From the NCBI GenBank assembly GCA_964404745.1, contig CAYOLG010000010.1:62001-126000 (forward strand): DNA of 64,000 bases, given 5' to 3'. Source of the stretch: Pelagisphaera sp964404745 (GTDB lineage Bacteria > Verrucomicrobiota > Verrucomicrobiia > Opitutales > Opitutaceae). The notes below the pieces were generated by a model. The model was given only the letters and a program-made list of their open reading frames with translations. It searched no databases and was not told the origin of the DNA. Position numbers and translations under genes: made by a program. Position 1 is the first letter of the stretch, and the number at the start of each line of letters is the position of its first letter. Below, in pieces: positions 46,468 to 55,124 of this stretch.

Positions 46468-46749
46468 TCCTGAGTACTAAGTTTGGACACCGCTCGAGGC
46501 AAGAATTCGAAATGGAGAATTGCTTGGCGCAAGCGATCCCGACAACCCAATCAGGGTCGGCCCCAAACTCCCCGGTTTCGTTTCGAAAATGTAACCTTGT
46601 AACCTAATTGTAACTACGTTTCCAAATTGTTGCAATTGGCCGATTGTTGTCCATCCGAGAATCGGAAAATCCCATTCCAATTGTGAGAGCGTATCTCCGA
46701 TAAACCGATTCGTATCATAAATTCACCCGCAAAAACATAACGTAAACAA
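46468..46749. other. Divergent promoter region
   Basis: There is no gene. The AT-rich stretch 46600-46745 should hold promoters for the divergent genes. TTGCAATTGGCC and GTAACCTAATTGTAAC form short dyads, but no operator could be assigned. Confidence 0.3.
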
Positions 46750-49026
46750 ATGAAGTTAAAATCCAAGCTAATGTCGTCAATGGCTGCCTTTGTGGCGTTT
46801 TTGACTTTAACCCTCCTATCCGAGGGACCAGGTCAATCGAACCAAGGCAACTCTCAGGCCCAAGAGAAAATCCAGAAAGCGATCAGCGAGATAAGCAGCT
46901 CCCTGGAAAACGCTAAGAAAAAGGGAATGCAACGCCGCTCGCGGGAGAAATATTTCACCCATGTCGCGAAATTTCCTGTCTTTTGGAACACCAACAGCGC
47001 ACTGGAAAAAATCGGCTTCGTCGATATTTCCAATCCATATGAGCCAGAGCCCGGCGGAGTCGTTGACCTAGATGGCGAACCTAACTCAGTCACCGTCGTA
47101 AACAAATACGCTCTCGCTTGCATAAACACGAGCGGAAAACTCGTTGTGATCGATGTCAATAGGCACGAAATCGTCCGCGCAGTCGAACTCGGAGGACAGC
47201 CCGACGCCATCGCTGCCAGTCCTGATGGGCGTTACGCGGCCATCGCTGTCAAAAATGAGCGGAACGAGGATCTCGGCGATGGCGCTCCCCCACAGGACCC
47301 AGCCGAATTCTTAGTAATTGTAGATCTCGTTGGCAATCCCGACAACTGGTCTACTCGCAATGTCGACCTCAACGGAATCGCCAAAAAATTTCCCGAAGAT
47401 CCTGAAACCGAATTAGTTGATATCAACTCCCGCAATATCGCAGCCGTCACCTTGCAGGAAAATAACCACGTTATCCTCGTACGTCTATCCTACGGAGAGG
47501 TCATTCATGACTTCAGCGCGGGTACGGTTAGTCTGTCGCAAGTCTACACCCTCGAAAACGATCTGATCGAGCTAACGGATACGCTTGTGAACGTGCCTGG
47601 AGAACCGGACGCTTTGACCTGGATTGGCAACAGCCGCATCGGTACTGCCGACGAAGACAATCTGGATGGCGGCAGCCGTGGATTCACGATTTTCAGCCGG
47701 GGCGGCAGCCTCCTGCTCAACTCGGGCAACAATAACAATTATGCCACAGTCATGCTGGACACTACCCGGAAGACCGTTCGGAAAACAAGGGCAATGAACC
47801 TGAAGGCATCGAGTAAGCTAAATACGGCAATGACGAAATTCTCTTTGTCGGTTCGGAGCGTTCCAGCGCGATTTTGTCTACAAACTGGACAGAAATCGCA
47901 AGGATCCGGAATTCTCGCAAGTGCTTCCCGCTGGGCTGGCTCCAGAAGGCCTCTTGGCAATACCTAGCCGCAACCTGTTCGTAGTCGCTAGCAAAGACGA
48001 TAGCCGCGAGGACAAGTTCCGATATTCCATCACTATCTACAAGCGCAATTCTCGCGAACCGACCTAACCGACGATAGCTTCCGAAGATCGTCCTGATGGC
48101 ACGCCCATTCCTTGGGCCGCATTGTCAGCTCTGGCAGCCCATCCAGAAGATGGCGACCGCTTGTGGACCGTCTGTGACAGCTTCTACAAAAAGAGCCGCA
48201 TCTTCGAAATCGACAACGAAGGCAGCCCGGCTCTCATTACCGGGGAAATCGTTCTCAAAGACACCTCAGGGTTCTTTGCCGACGCAATCGCTAATGCTCA
48301 AGGCGCCTTGAAAGGCCAAATCGTAGCTGACTACCGCGAAGACTTCTTCGATCTAACCGAAGAACGCCTAATCAATGCGGACGGTACCATAAATGTAGAC
48401 CCGGAAGGTACGGCTCTCAGCGAAGACGGCCACTTCTGGCTGGCTACAGAGGGCAACGGAACCGTCGGCCAATTCGTTCTCTCGACTGGATCTTCAAGGT
48501 CGACTCCAATGGCAGCATCCTCGAAGTAGTGAGCTTGCCTTTAGAGACAAATCTTAAACAAGTTCGCTTCGGATTCGAAGGCGTTGCTTCGGTCGGTTCT
48601 GGTGATAATGAAGTGATCTACGCCTGCATGCAACGCGAATGGGCCGGCGATCCTGACGATCACGTTCGTATTGGCCGCTACGAAACTTCAACCGGCGAAT
48701 GGACCTTCTTCCTCTATCCGATTGACACTCCGACATCGCCTGTTGGCGGTTGGGTAGGATTGTCGGAGATCGAGGCCATAGCTGAAGATGTCTTCCTTGT
48801 CGTGGAGCTCGACAACCAAGCTGGGTTGGACGCGACGATCAAAAAGGTCTACGCATTCTCCACCACCGGCATTGATTCTCAAGACGAAGCAACCCTAACC
48901 GCTAACATCGACAGCGGAGATATCAGCTCTCTAGCGATCGTATCCAAAGAACTGATCAAAGACCTGATTTCGGTCAACGGCGTTGTCATCGAAAAGGTCG
49001 AAGGACCAGCGGTAGCTGGCTCCTGA
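46750..49026 (+). pseudogene. Phytase-like/esterase-like propeller protein, broken by frameshifts and stops
   Basis: The first 335 or so codons are intact: signal peptide, then a propeller with GGQPDAIAASPDGRYAAIAV. After about 47755 the sequence continues in other frames. The frame changes near 47757 (then YPEDRSENKGNEPEG), has a TAA at 47814-47816, shifts again in the T-run at 47871-47875 (then VYKLDRNRKDPEF), meets TAA at 48065-48067, and shifts once more near 48470. The last part, GFEGVASVGSGDN and WVGLSEIEAIAEDVFLVVEL, is typical of the esterase-like domain of phytase (PF13449). Joining the frames gives one long protein, so this is a decayed gene, unless the assembly is poor here. A good terminator follows. 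Confidence 0.85.
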
Positions 49027-49075
49027 ACGTAGCACCTCTCCAGTAGCCAATTCAATAATACAAATATTTTCTATA

Positions 49076-49105
49076 CGTCGGCTCCTAAAGGGGTCGACGC
49101 TTTTT
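49076..49105 (+). terminator. Rho-independent terminator
   Basis: CGTCGGCTCC (49076-49085) pairs with GGGGTCGACG (49090-49099, with two G-U pairs) around TAAA and is followed by CTTTTT. It lies 50 bases after the last stop of the phytase-like pseudogene, so the gene was once a normal transcription unit. Confidence 0.85.
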
Positions 49106-49218
49106 CGTGAGCAGTTTTACCCAAAGGATTTTACACCCATGAATTTCTCGAATTGGAGAATTGTTGGCAGTGAGGATGTCCTCTAGCTCTCGAGTTTCAA
49201 TGCGCCTATATCATTATG

Positions 49219-49287
49219 GGTAGCTGGCGATCTCCGGACGCCCACAATTTTGAATCTCAATTGGGCGATCGGAGATCGCGCGCTACC
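49219..49287. repeat. REPIN-like inverted pair of hairpins
   Basis: Two 26-base arms (49219-49244 and 49262-49287) are inverted copies with about 22 of 26 bases matching. Each arm starts GGTAGC when read inwards and contains its own small stem around a TCC loop; in the second arm, read on the minus strand, GCGATC-TCC-GATCGC is perfect. This is the architecture of REPIN/REP doublets. No RAYT transposase gene was found in the window. Confidence 0.65.
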
Positions 49288-49379
49288 AGGCGCCACAGCT
49301 GTAAAGCCAATTTTATTGTCAGTTCACCCAAAGCCCATGCGTGAATATTCGTGTAATTCGTGGGCGAACCCGCCAAAAC

Positions 49380-50261
49380 CTACTTAAAATCTTCATTCAC
49401 TTTCCGCCGAAGGATGTCCTTGGCGAAAGCCGCGTAGAGCCATACCCCATCGGGGCTGATGCGAGCGTAGTTGCAACGCGGGCGTCCGTCAGGCGAGGGA
49501 ACCACGATCAACGGGCCCGACCCCTCTTTTCCCGCAGGATAGGCAACCTGAATCCCCAAAGCAGTACCGCTGAGCAAACGATCTCCCGACAGCGGTTGCA
49601 TGCCATCCAAACGGCCTAGCCCATTGGAAGGAATTCCCAATCGGTAGGCGATTCGATGCCGTCCTGTGAGGACGCTGTCCCTACCAATGTCGTACCCATG
49701 AATCCGGCTTGAATTGAATTCCGCTACTAAGAGAGTCCGCTGATCAAGCAACAATGACATCCCATTGGGAGCCCAACCTGTATCCAGCGCCTTACTCAAA
49801 TCTCCAGATGCGAAATCTACTCGCCAAACCGCCCGCTCAGCCGGATCGGAAAAGAAGATCGTGCCGTCATCTAGTATGGCAATGTCATTGGAGGCCGGTC
49901 CTCGGGCGACAGGCACCTTACCCCAGGTCAATGGATCCCAGGCATAGATCGTTCTCGCCCCGCTAGCGCAGCCGTAGAGTCGGCCATCCGGTCCAAAAGC
50001 GATCCCATTGGCTCGGCCCGTGTTGTCATCAAGCAACACATTTTCTCCCGTATTGGCATCAACCTTGAAAAGCTGAGCCCGCGGCACGTCGGTGAAATAG
50101 AAATGCCCCTCTTTATCCCAGGCCATCCCTTCAGCAAATTGGTGGCCGTCCGATACTAGCTCCCATTCCGATCCGTCTTGGAAAATGAGATCCTGTGCAT
50201 GAGCACTCGGAAAGAGAAGTAGTGAAATAAGGCCTATTTGGCTCGGCGTTAAGATACGCAT
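49380..50261 (-). CDS. Secreted SMP-30/gluconolactonase family protein
   Basis: A 293-residue protein with a signal peptide (GLISLLLFPSAHA). The SMP-30 propeller is complete: FAEGMAWDKEGHFYFTD with the metal Glu, GRANGIAFGPDGRLYGC, GPASNDIAILDDGTIFFSD with the metal Asn, WAPNGMSLLLDQRTLLVAE, GLGRLDGMQPLSGDRLLS with the metal Asp, and RCNYARISPDG near the end. It probably hydrolyses sugar lactones in the periplasm. ATG at 50261 puts the signal peptide at the start; ATG at 50285 would add eight residues. Confidence 0.87.
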   Translation of the reverse strand: MRILTPSQIGLISLLLFPSAHAQDLIFQDGSEWELVSDGHQFAEGMAWDKEGHFYFTDVPRAQLFKVDANTGENVLLDDNTGRANGIAFGPDGRLYGCASGARTIYAWDPLTWGKVPVARGPASNDIAILDDGTIFFSDPAERAVWRVDFASGDLSKALDTGWAPNGMSLLLDQRTLLVAEFNSSRIHGYDIGRDSVLTGRHRIAYRLGIPSNGLGRLDGMQPLSGDRLLSGTALGIQVAYPAGKEGSGPLIVVPSPDGRPRCNYARISPDGVWLYAAFAKDILRRKVNEDFK

Positions 50262-50324
50262 GGGGAGGGAAAAACAATTTTGCATGCCCAAAATCTGACC
50301 CCTTTCGCTATTCGAAACAAGGCT

Positions 50325-51149
50325 TCAATGCGTCATGGCGTATGTGATGATATTGATGCCCATGGGATAGGAGCTACGCTCGGAATATTGGCGAAAAAAG
50401 CCTTCGTCTTCACCTTCCCGCTCCCAGCCATCAACCAAATCGTTATTATGGCACAAAATTACCATCATCCGGCCTCTATCGTCGAAGATTCCATAAAAAT
50501 GGGGATCGGGATCCTGCTCAATTCCGGGCACGGGATGGTAGCGATATCCTTGTCGCCAGAAATGGATAGCGACCACTTGAGGCTTCTCTTTGAACGAATA
50601 GACATTGTGGAAAATCTCGTGCTCGAGCGGCAATTCCTGGGGCTCGTATTCCGGCAACACCCGCTTCATTTGCGCGTAGAAGTGATCCCATTGCTCTGGT
50701 CCCCAGAATTCGTCCACCATGAGGAACCCGCCACTTCGCAAATAGTCGCCCAGAGCTTCTGCCTCCGCATCGGTAAAAATCACTGACCGTGGAGCTATGA
50801 TAAAAATGAAGGGATAGTTTTTCAGATCTGGATCAGTCAGGTCGAGCACTACAGGATTCGGGTTCACCTTCATCGAAGTGAGCTCCTGCAAACGGTAGGA
50901 AATATTCAGGTCCGCTTCCGGGTAGTCCCCATCCCAGCCGCGAAAGTAGTGGGGCGTATAGCGAATTCGGGCGAAGGTGAAAACATCCTGCTCGAACTCC
51001 GGCCTGTTTTCCCATGTAGGAAATTCGCCGCGATCGGGATAGGAACGACCCCTTCCGCTTTGCCGAAAGGATCTTTGCGAAAAACAAAGGTCCAATAGCA
51101 AAATCGATGCAAGCGTTCCCAATACAATTCCAAGCCTCACCAGTGGCAT
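50325..51149 (-). CDS. DUF4159 domain protein
   Basis: A 274-residue protein with an N-terminal membrane or signal segment (LGIVLGTLASILLLDLCF). The DUF4159 core runs from about residue 55: FTFARIRYTPHYFRGWDGDY with the conserved W and D, YPFIFIIAP, a ThuA/GATase-like LGDYLRSGGFLMVDEFW, and the final VILCHNNDLVDGWE. The final YPMGINIITYAMTH is also a family hallmark. It is found with MoxR-DUF58 systems in other bacteria, but here it stands between a sulfatase and an SMP-30 gene. Function is unknown. Confidence 0.9.
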   Translation of the reverse strand: MPLVRLGIVLGTLASILLLDLCFSQRSFRQSGRGRSYPDRGEFPTWENRPEFEQDVFTFARIRYTPHYFRGWDGDYPEADLNISYRLQELTSMKVNPNPVVLDLTDPDLKNYPFIFIIAPRSVIFTDAEAEALGDYLRSGGFLMVDEFWGPEQWDHFYAQMKRVLPEYEPQELPLEHEIFHNVYSFKEKPQVVAIHFWRQGYRYHPVPGIEQDPDPHFYGIFDDRGRMMVILCHNNDLVDGWEREGEDEGFFRQYSERSSYPMGINIITYAMTH

Positions 51150-51184
51150 GGAAGCTAGGCCCGTCCCGGTTGATAAGTCAATCG

Positions 51185-53428
51185 CTACTGAACGACTACG
51201 GCTACGGAATCCGTCTTGTACTCAATGCGGAATCGTTCGCCATCGGTCGTCACGACCTCATCGTTGGCATTGGAAAATCGGCCTTTCACTGAATTGGCAT
51301 TAATGATCTCGAAACGCTTTCCCTTTTTGAGAGAACTGCCACTTGAAACGACGATATCCAGATTGCCGCTAAGTTGAGCCGATCCGCCAATTCGAAATTC
51401 TCCGTGCACTTGTAATCCTATAACGACCACGAGCTCGCTAGAATCGGTACCAGTGTAGTTAGAATCTACGTTTACCGGAGCTTTCGCTGTGATCATCCCC
51501 TCAGAATATAGCGACGATTCAATCGCGCCCCTACCGAGCAATTCGCCACCAGCTAGAACGTCCACCCAGCGAACCGAAGAAACGCTCCCCCCATTTAGCT
51601 CGAGAACGCCATTGTTAGAAACGCGTATTTCATTTCTTCCGACAAGCTCAACTCCATCCGGAACCTGCACGACTTGCCTACTTTTGGCTCCCGCAATCTC
51701 TAGGCCCAGGAAGGCTGTGTCCCTATCCACGCTGATTCCAGAATCACTGACCCCCTCATTGGCGACGCGAGCCACCCAGGAAACTTGCGGATCCCCATCA
51801 TCTGTCATGTAGGTGATCCCTTCGTTGGCATAAACGTAATCCGACCAGTTTCTTCCTTTCGAAAATGCTCCATCGTCACTCCCGATCCACTCGTGATAAG
51901 TGTTGGCAAAACCTTTGGGCTCATCGACACGCTCGGCGAGCATCAACGCGTGCAGTTCTTCCACCATTTTGGGATATCGACCTGCCAAGTCCTTCGATTC
52001 GCCAGGATCCTTGCTAAGATTGAAGAGCTCCAATCCCTCCTTGGACCGGACGAGCTTGTAGTCTCCTCGGATGATCGACTGGCCATTCCCCGCTTCATGT
52101 ATCAAAAATTCTCTCACGCGTTGCTGCCCCCTGCCAGTCAGTGCTGGAGCCAGCGATACACCATCTGCCGCGAGAGGCACGGACACGCCCGCCAGTTCGC
52201 AAAAGGTGGGCAGGAGATCCGTTACGTCCACCACTCGGTCCGTTTTCGAGCCAGGCCGCAGATCCTCCGCTGGCTCAAAATTGGCTGGCAACCGCATCAT
52301 CAATGGCACGCGAATCCCGCCTTCTTGAATACGCGTTTTGTATCCACTCAGATTAGCGTTAGAGGCAAATGTATCCAATCCAGCTCCTCTAGGACCTCCG
52401 TTGTCGGATTGGAATACGATCAGCGTCTTTTCAGCAACGGAATCCGATTTGTCTCCATCGCCATTCGGGTCTTCCAAAGCTTCGAGGATATTCCCAAAAT
52501 GGCCATCGATCCGAGTAATCATCGCCGCCCATTGCTTGTCTTGATCTGGTAGCTTCTTGAACCAAGGCTTTTTTCGGTAAGCTCGATCCCATTCTGGCAG
52601 TTGCTCAATTTCCCCAAAGGGGGAATGAGGCACCTGTCCAGCCAGCAATCCGAAAAAGGGCTGGCCGGTAGCGTTGTAGTTCTGGGCCTGAACGCGTACA
52701 AAATCGAGCGCGGCAAACGCGTATACGTCATCGCAATACGCTATTTCCGGATAGTCCGGATGGTTTTGCAAAGCCGGCGTGTTTGGATAGGCGGGATGGT
52801 TTTCATAGCGCTCCATTGAATTGGGAACGAGCTCCAATCCTCCCCTCGTTCCGGGAACGGCCGGCGCCTTCCACAAGTTCGGCTGGAAAAAGGTGTGGGC
52901 CCGAACATGATGCAGCTCCGCTATCACATGGTCGTATCCATGAGAGGTGGGCAAGGTCTGTACATTGAGGATCTTCGGATAGGGATCCTTATTTGCGGAT
53001 CCGCCATAACCCCACTTGCCCCAATAACCAGTTACGTAGCCCGCTTCGGAAAGCATATCTCCCATAGTGAGATCTTCCGTGCGTATCGCTTTCTTCGCGT
53101 TATCCGTATCGTTCTGGTCGGCGTAGGTATGCCCCTGATGGAAACCCGTTTGCTGCGAAGAACGGGCTGGCGAGCAAACGGTACAACCGTATGACCGAGC
53201 AAAGGTGATACCCTCTGTTGATAGGCGATCCAGCGTAGGCGTTATCAAATGCGGGAGTCCCTCGGCTTTCCGTTCAAATTGACCGTTGGGACCCAGCGCC
53301 CCCCAACCCATGTCATCCACATAGAAATAAAGAATGTTTGGCCGCATTGGCGGATCTGCTTGAACAGCCAGTGAAAACACCAGGATAGCGAATAGATAGG
53401 CTAAAAATCGATTGAGGGTCGATGACAT
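51185..53428 (-). CDS. Secreted sulfatase with C-terminal beta-helix-like tail
   Basis: A 747-residue sulfatase with a signal peptide (FLAYLFAILVFSLAVQA). The metal Asp pair is in NILYFYVDDMGWG, and the formylglycine site is Cys85 in CSPAR (CxPxR type), so it needs a maturase elsewhere. The catalytic domain continues to about residue 530 with GYWGKWGYGG, LAGQVPHSPFG and FQSDNGGPRGAGLD. The last 200 residues are a beta-rich repeat region (VELVGRNEIRVSNNGVLELN) like the passenger parts of autotransporters, which may anchor or bind the polysaccharide. It would remove sulfate esters from algal or host glycans. Start ATG at 53428. Confidence 0.92.
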   Translation of the reverse strand: MSSTLNRFLAYLFAILVFSLAVQADPPMRPNILYFYVDDMGWGALGPNGQFERKAEGLPHLITPTLDRLSTEGITFARSYGCTVCSPARSSQQTGFHQGHTYADQNDTDNAKKAIRTEDLTMGDMLSEAGYVTGYWGKWGYGGSANKDPYPKILNVQTLPTSHGYDHVIAELHHVRAHTFFQPNLWKAPAVPGTRGGLELVPNSMERYENHPAYPNTPALQNHPDYPEIAYCDDVYAFAALDFVRVQAQNYNATGQPFFGLLAGQVPHSPFGEIEQLPEWDRAYRKKPWFKKLPDQDKQWAAMITRIDGHFGNILEALEDPNGDGDKSDSVAEKTLIVFQSDNGGPRGAGLDTFASNANLSGYKTRIQEGGIRVPLMMRLPANFEPAEDLRPGSKTDRVVDVTDLLPTFCELAGVSVPLAADGVSLAPALTGRGQQRVREFLIHEAGNGQSIIRGDYKLVRSKEGLELFNLSKDPGESKDLAGRYPKMVEELHALMLAERVDEPKGFANTYHEWIGSDDGAFSKGRNWSDYVYANEGITYMTDDGDPQVSWVARVANEGVSDSGISVDRDTAFLGLEIAGAKSRQVVQVPDGVELVGRNEIRVSNNGVLELNGGSVSSVRWVDVLAGGELLGRGAIESSLYSEGMITAKAPVNVDSNYTGTDSSELVVVIGLQVHGEFRIGGSAQLSGNLDIVVSSGSSLKKGKRFEIINANSVKGRFSNANDEVVTTDGERFRIEYKTDSVAVVVQ

Positions 53429-53517
53429 CGAAAGACAACGGATTAGATCGGGAACAAGGTCTAGTCAAAAGCAGGGCAGAGGGCGATCTCTGGGCACCCA
53501 TTTAAGAAGAAATAGCG

Positions 53518-53532
53518 AAGGCATCCTGCCTT
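53518..53532. repeat. Small hairpin, TCC loop
   Basis: AAGGCA-TCC-TGCCTT is a perfect six-base stem around a TCC loop in the non-coding stretch 53429-53701. It shares the loop and stem layout with the hairpins at 40361-40682 and 49219-49287. The rest of this stretch shows nothing. Confidence 0.45.
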
Positions 53533-53701
53533 GAACTCAGTGGCAAGGATTAAAAGCTAGAAGCTTGTCTAATGCCACTAGGTCGCTCCTCTCGCGCTGC
53601 CGTCGCCAATCGGGCTCGGAAGTGCGATCGCTCATTACCAAAAACGCGCTCCCTAGGTATCGGGAGCACGTTATGTTGGCAAAAATTCTAATAATATCCT
53701 C

Positions 53702-53995
53702 CTAGGCGCCGGATCCCATCTGATTTCCAATTGCCTCGGCCTCAGCATCATCAACACCGACCGAGATCTGTATATCCATAAACTGGTTCCAGGCTAACGA
53801 ATACGCCGACAACGCGGCAGCGCCATCAGCTTCCGTAAACGCCACGCCAACGCCGCCGACAAGATCATGCCACCGGCCGAGAAGTTTAACTTTATCGCCT
53901 ATCATAGCCTACTCTTCGTCGTCGGAGACTCGAGAAAACAAGGAAAGCGTTTCATGGAGCTTACCCTCGCGCATTTGCCAAGCAAATAGGAATTT
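53702..53995 (-). pseudogene. DUF3303-like gene with in-frame stop
   Basis: The intact C-terminal 67 codons start at ATG 53905 and read KLLGRWHDLVGGVGVAFTEA, SAYSLAWNQFMDIQISVGVD, a clear DUF3303 match. The family N-terminus is also present upstream in the same frame (KFLFAWQMREGKLHETLSLF, then SRVSDDEE) but is cut off by a TAG at 53911-53909 and lacks a start codon where the family starts. The stop replaces what is probably a Tyr codon. Either the gene is decayed or translation restarts at 53905 to give a short protein. It lies on the minus strand downstream of the BLUF gene. Confidence 0.7.
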
Positions 53996-54052
53996 CGAAG
54001 TTTAATTTTAGCGAGGGTTGATTTCATTGGACGGAAAGACTGCTCGGCCAGA

Positions 54053-54487
54053 TCAAGCGGTCAGGCCGGCGCGTTGAATATCAATTAAAAGAGAAATCGC
54101 CCCGAGTTTGGTGCTTGGGACCGAAATCACAGCCTCTTTATGAGCATATTTCTCGAGAAACAGCTCTCTCACGGAATCCGGCAGTTTCTCCAGATCGATG
54201 AATCGAATACTCCATTCCGTGAAAAGGGGGCCCTCGGCGCTTTCAAAGGAAATCAACTCAACATCAGTATGACGGGGATCGTTGGCTATGGAGTGGTACA
54301 AGCGATTGACAAAGCGATAAGGTCCCTCAAGAGCCTGAAGTATCTGATCACCGGTAAGAGCCAGAACGCCGGTTATGCCAAAATCTTCATTTCGGTGAGA
54401 CGCGGTTTCGGCCAATCGATCCAGTTCTCCAGGCTGCTTTAGGGCCGGCGTGGCAACGCTCTTGTAGATGAGGCTGCACTTTTTCAC
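54053..54487 (-). CDS. BLUF-domain blue-light sensor
   Basis: A 144-residue protein made almost entirely of a BLUF (blue light using FAD) domain. Counting from the GTG at 54487, the flavin-binding Tyr8 (SLIYKS), Asn33 (HRNEDFGITG) and Gln51 (ILQALEG) are all present, one residue later than in PixD after a one-residue insertion. The C-terminal TEWSIRF has the semi-conserved Trp, but Ile in place of the Met two residues on. It senses blue light and should act through a partner. The frame extends to ATG 54634 with 49 extra residues that do not belong to the domain and cover the operator-like palindrome, so the GTG is preferred, though without a good ribosome-binding site. Confidence 0.9.
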   Translation of the reverse strand: MKKCSLIYKSVATPALKQPGELDRLAETASHRNEDFGITGVLALTGDQILQALEGPYRFVNRLYHSIANDPRHTDVELISFESAEGPLFTEWSIRFIDLEKLPDSVRELFLEKYAHKEAVISVPSTKLGAISLLIDIQRAGLTA

Positions 54488-54622
54488 AGGGTATAAAAGT
54501 TGATGACCAAATTTAAAAACCTCTGACGCTAAAGATAGAAGGAACGGATCCGCTCCGTCAACTCTGTCCGAACGGAGAGCTGGAAGCATGTTGTTAACCC
54601 TTTTTTGGGGCATGAGCCACAT

Positions 54623-54647
54623 TTGAACATGCATTGAACTAGTTCAA
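54623..54647. promoter_or_regulatory. Operator-like palindrome between BLUF and DoxX-like genes
   Basis: TTGAACTAGTTCAA at 54634-54647 is a perfect 14-base palindrome, and a further half site TTGAAC lies at 54623-54628. The pattern sits in the divergent promoter region of the BLUF gene and the DoxX-like/amine oxidase genes. It may bind a light- or stress-responsive repressor such as a MerR-type protein, which is not encoded nearby. Confidence 0.5.
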
Positions 54648-54707
54648 ATAGCGAGCCACGACGTTTACCAGTTGAGCCAACTCCCACTTCATCGCGGAAT
54701 ACGACAC

Positions 54708-55091
54708 ATGAATACACTACAACTACTTCTTAGCCTCGCTACAGGATTCGGACTACTGTACGTTTGGTTAATCCGTTTCGGCAAACCATCGCCCTACCGA
54801 GGTGGCCGAGCCAGAGATATGGTCGAGGAATTCTCCGAATACGGATTACCAAAGAGTTTGGTCTGGATCGTGGGGGCAGCAAAGGTAACAGCAGCGATCG
54901 CTCTAATCCTTAGCTTAGTAGTTCCTTGGCTACTTCTTCCCTCGATCGTAGTGATTGCTTTTCTGATGTTGGCCGCCATCTCCATGCATGTCAAAATCAA
55001 CGACCAGTTTCGCAAGTCTCTGCCAGCAGCGACGCTGCTCGTGATGACTTTGCTTATAGCCGCTTCGTCACTCCTGGCAACTGCTTCCTGA
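54708..55091 (+). CDS. DoxX-like membrane protein
   Basis: A 127-residue protein with four membrane helices (LLLSLATGFGLLYVWLIRFG, LVWIVGAAKVTAAIALILSL, LLLPSIVVIAFLMLAAISMH and LLVMTLLIAASSLLA). The layout matches the DoxX-like family, whose members are linked to thiol and redox stress. It is the first gene of a plus-strand run with the flavin amine oxidase and DUF2071. ATG at 54708 is chosen; a TTG at 54672 is less likely. Confidence 0.8.
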   Translation: MNTLQLLLSLATGFGLLYVWLIRFGKPSPYRGGRARDMVEEFSEYGLPKSLVWIVGAAKVTAAIALILSLVVPWLLLPSIVVIAFLMLAAISMHVKINDQFRKSLPAATLLVMTLLIAASSLLATAS

Positions 55092-55124
55092 AAACGCCAA
55101 CTCCGCGCTAATAAGCCTTGACCG

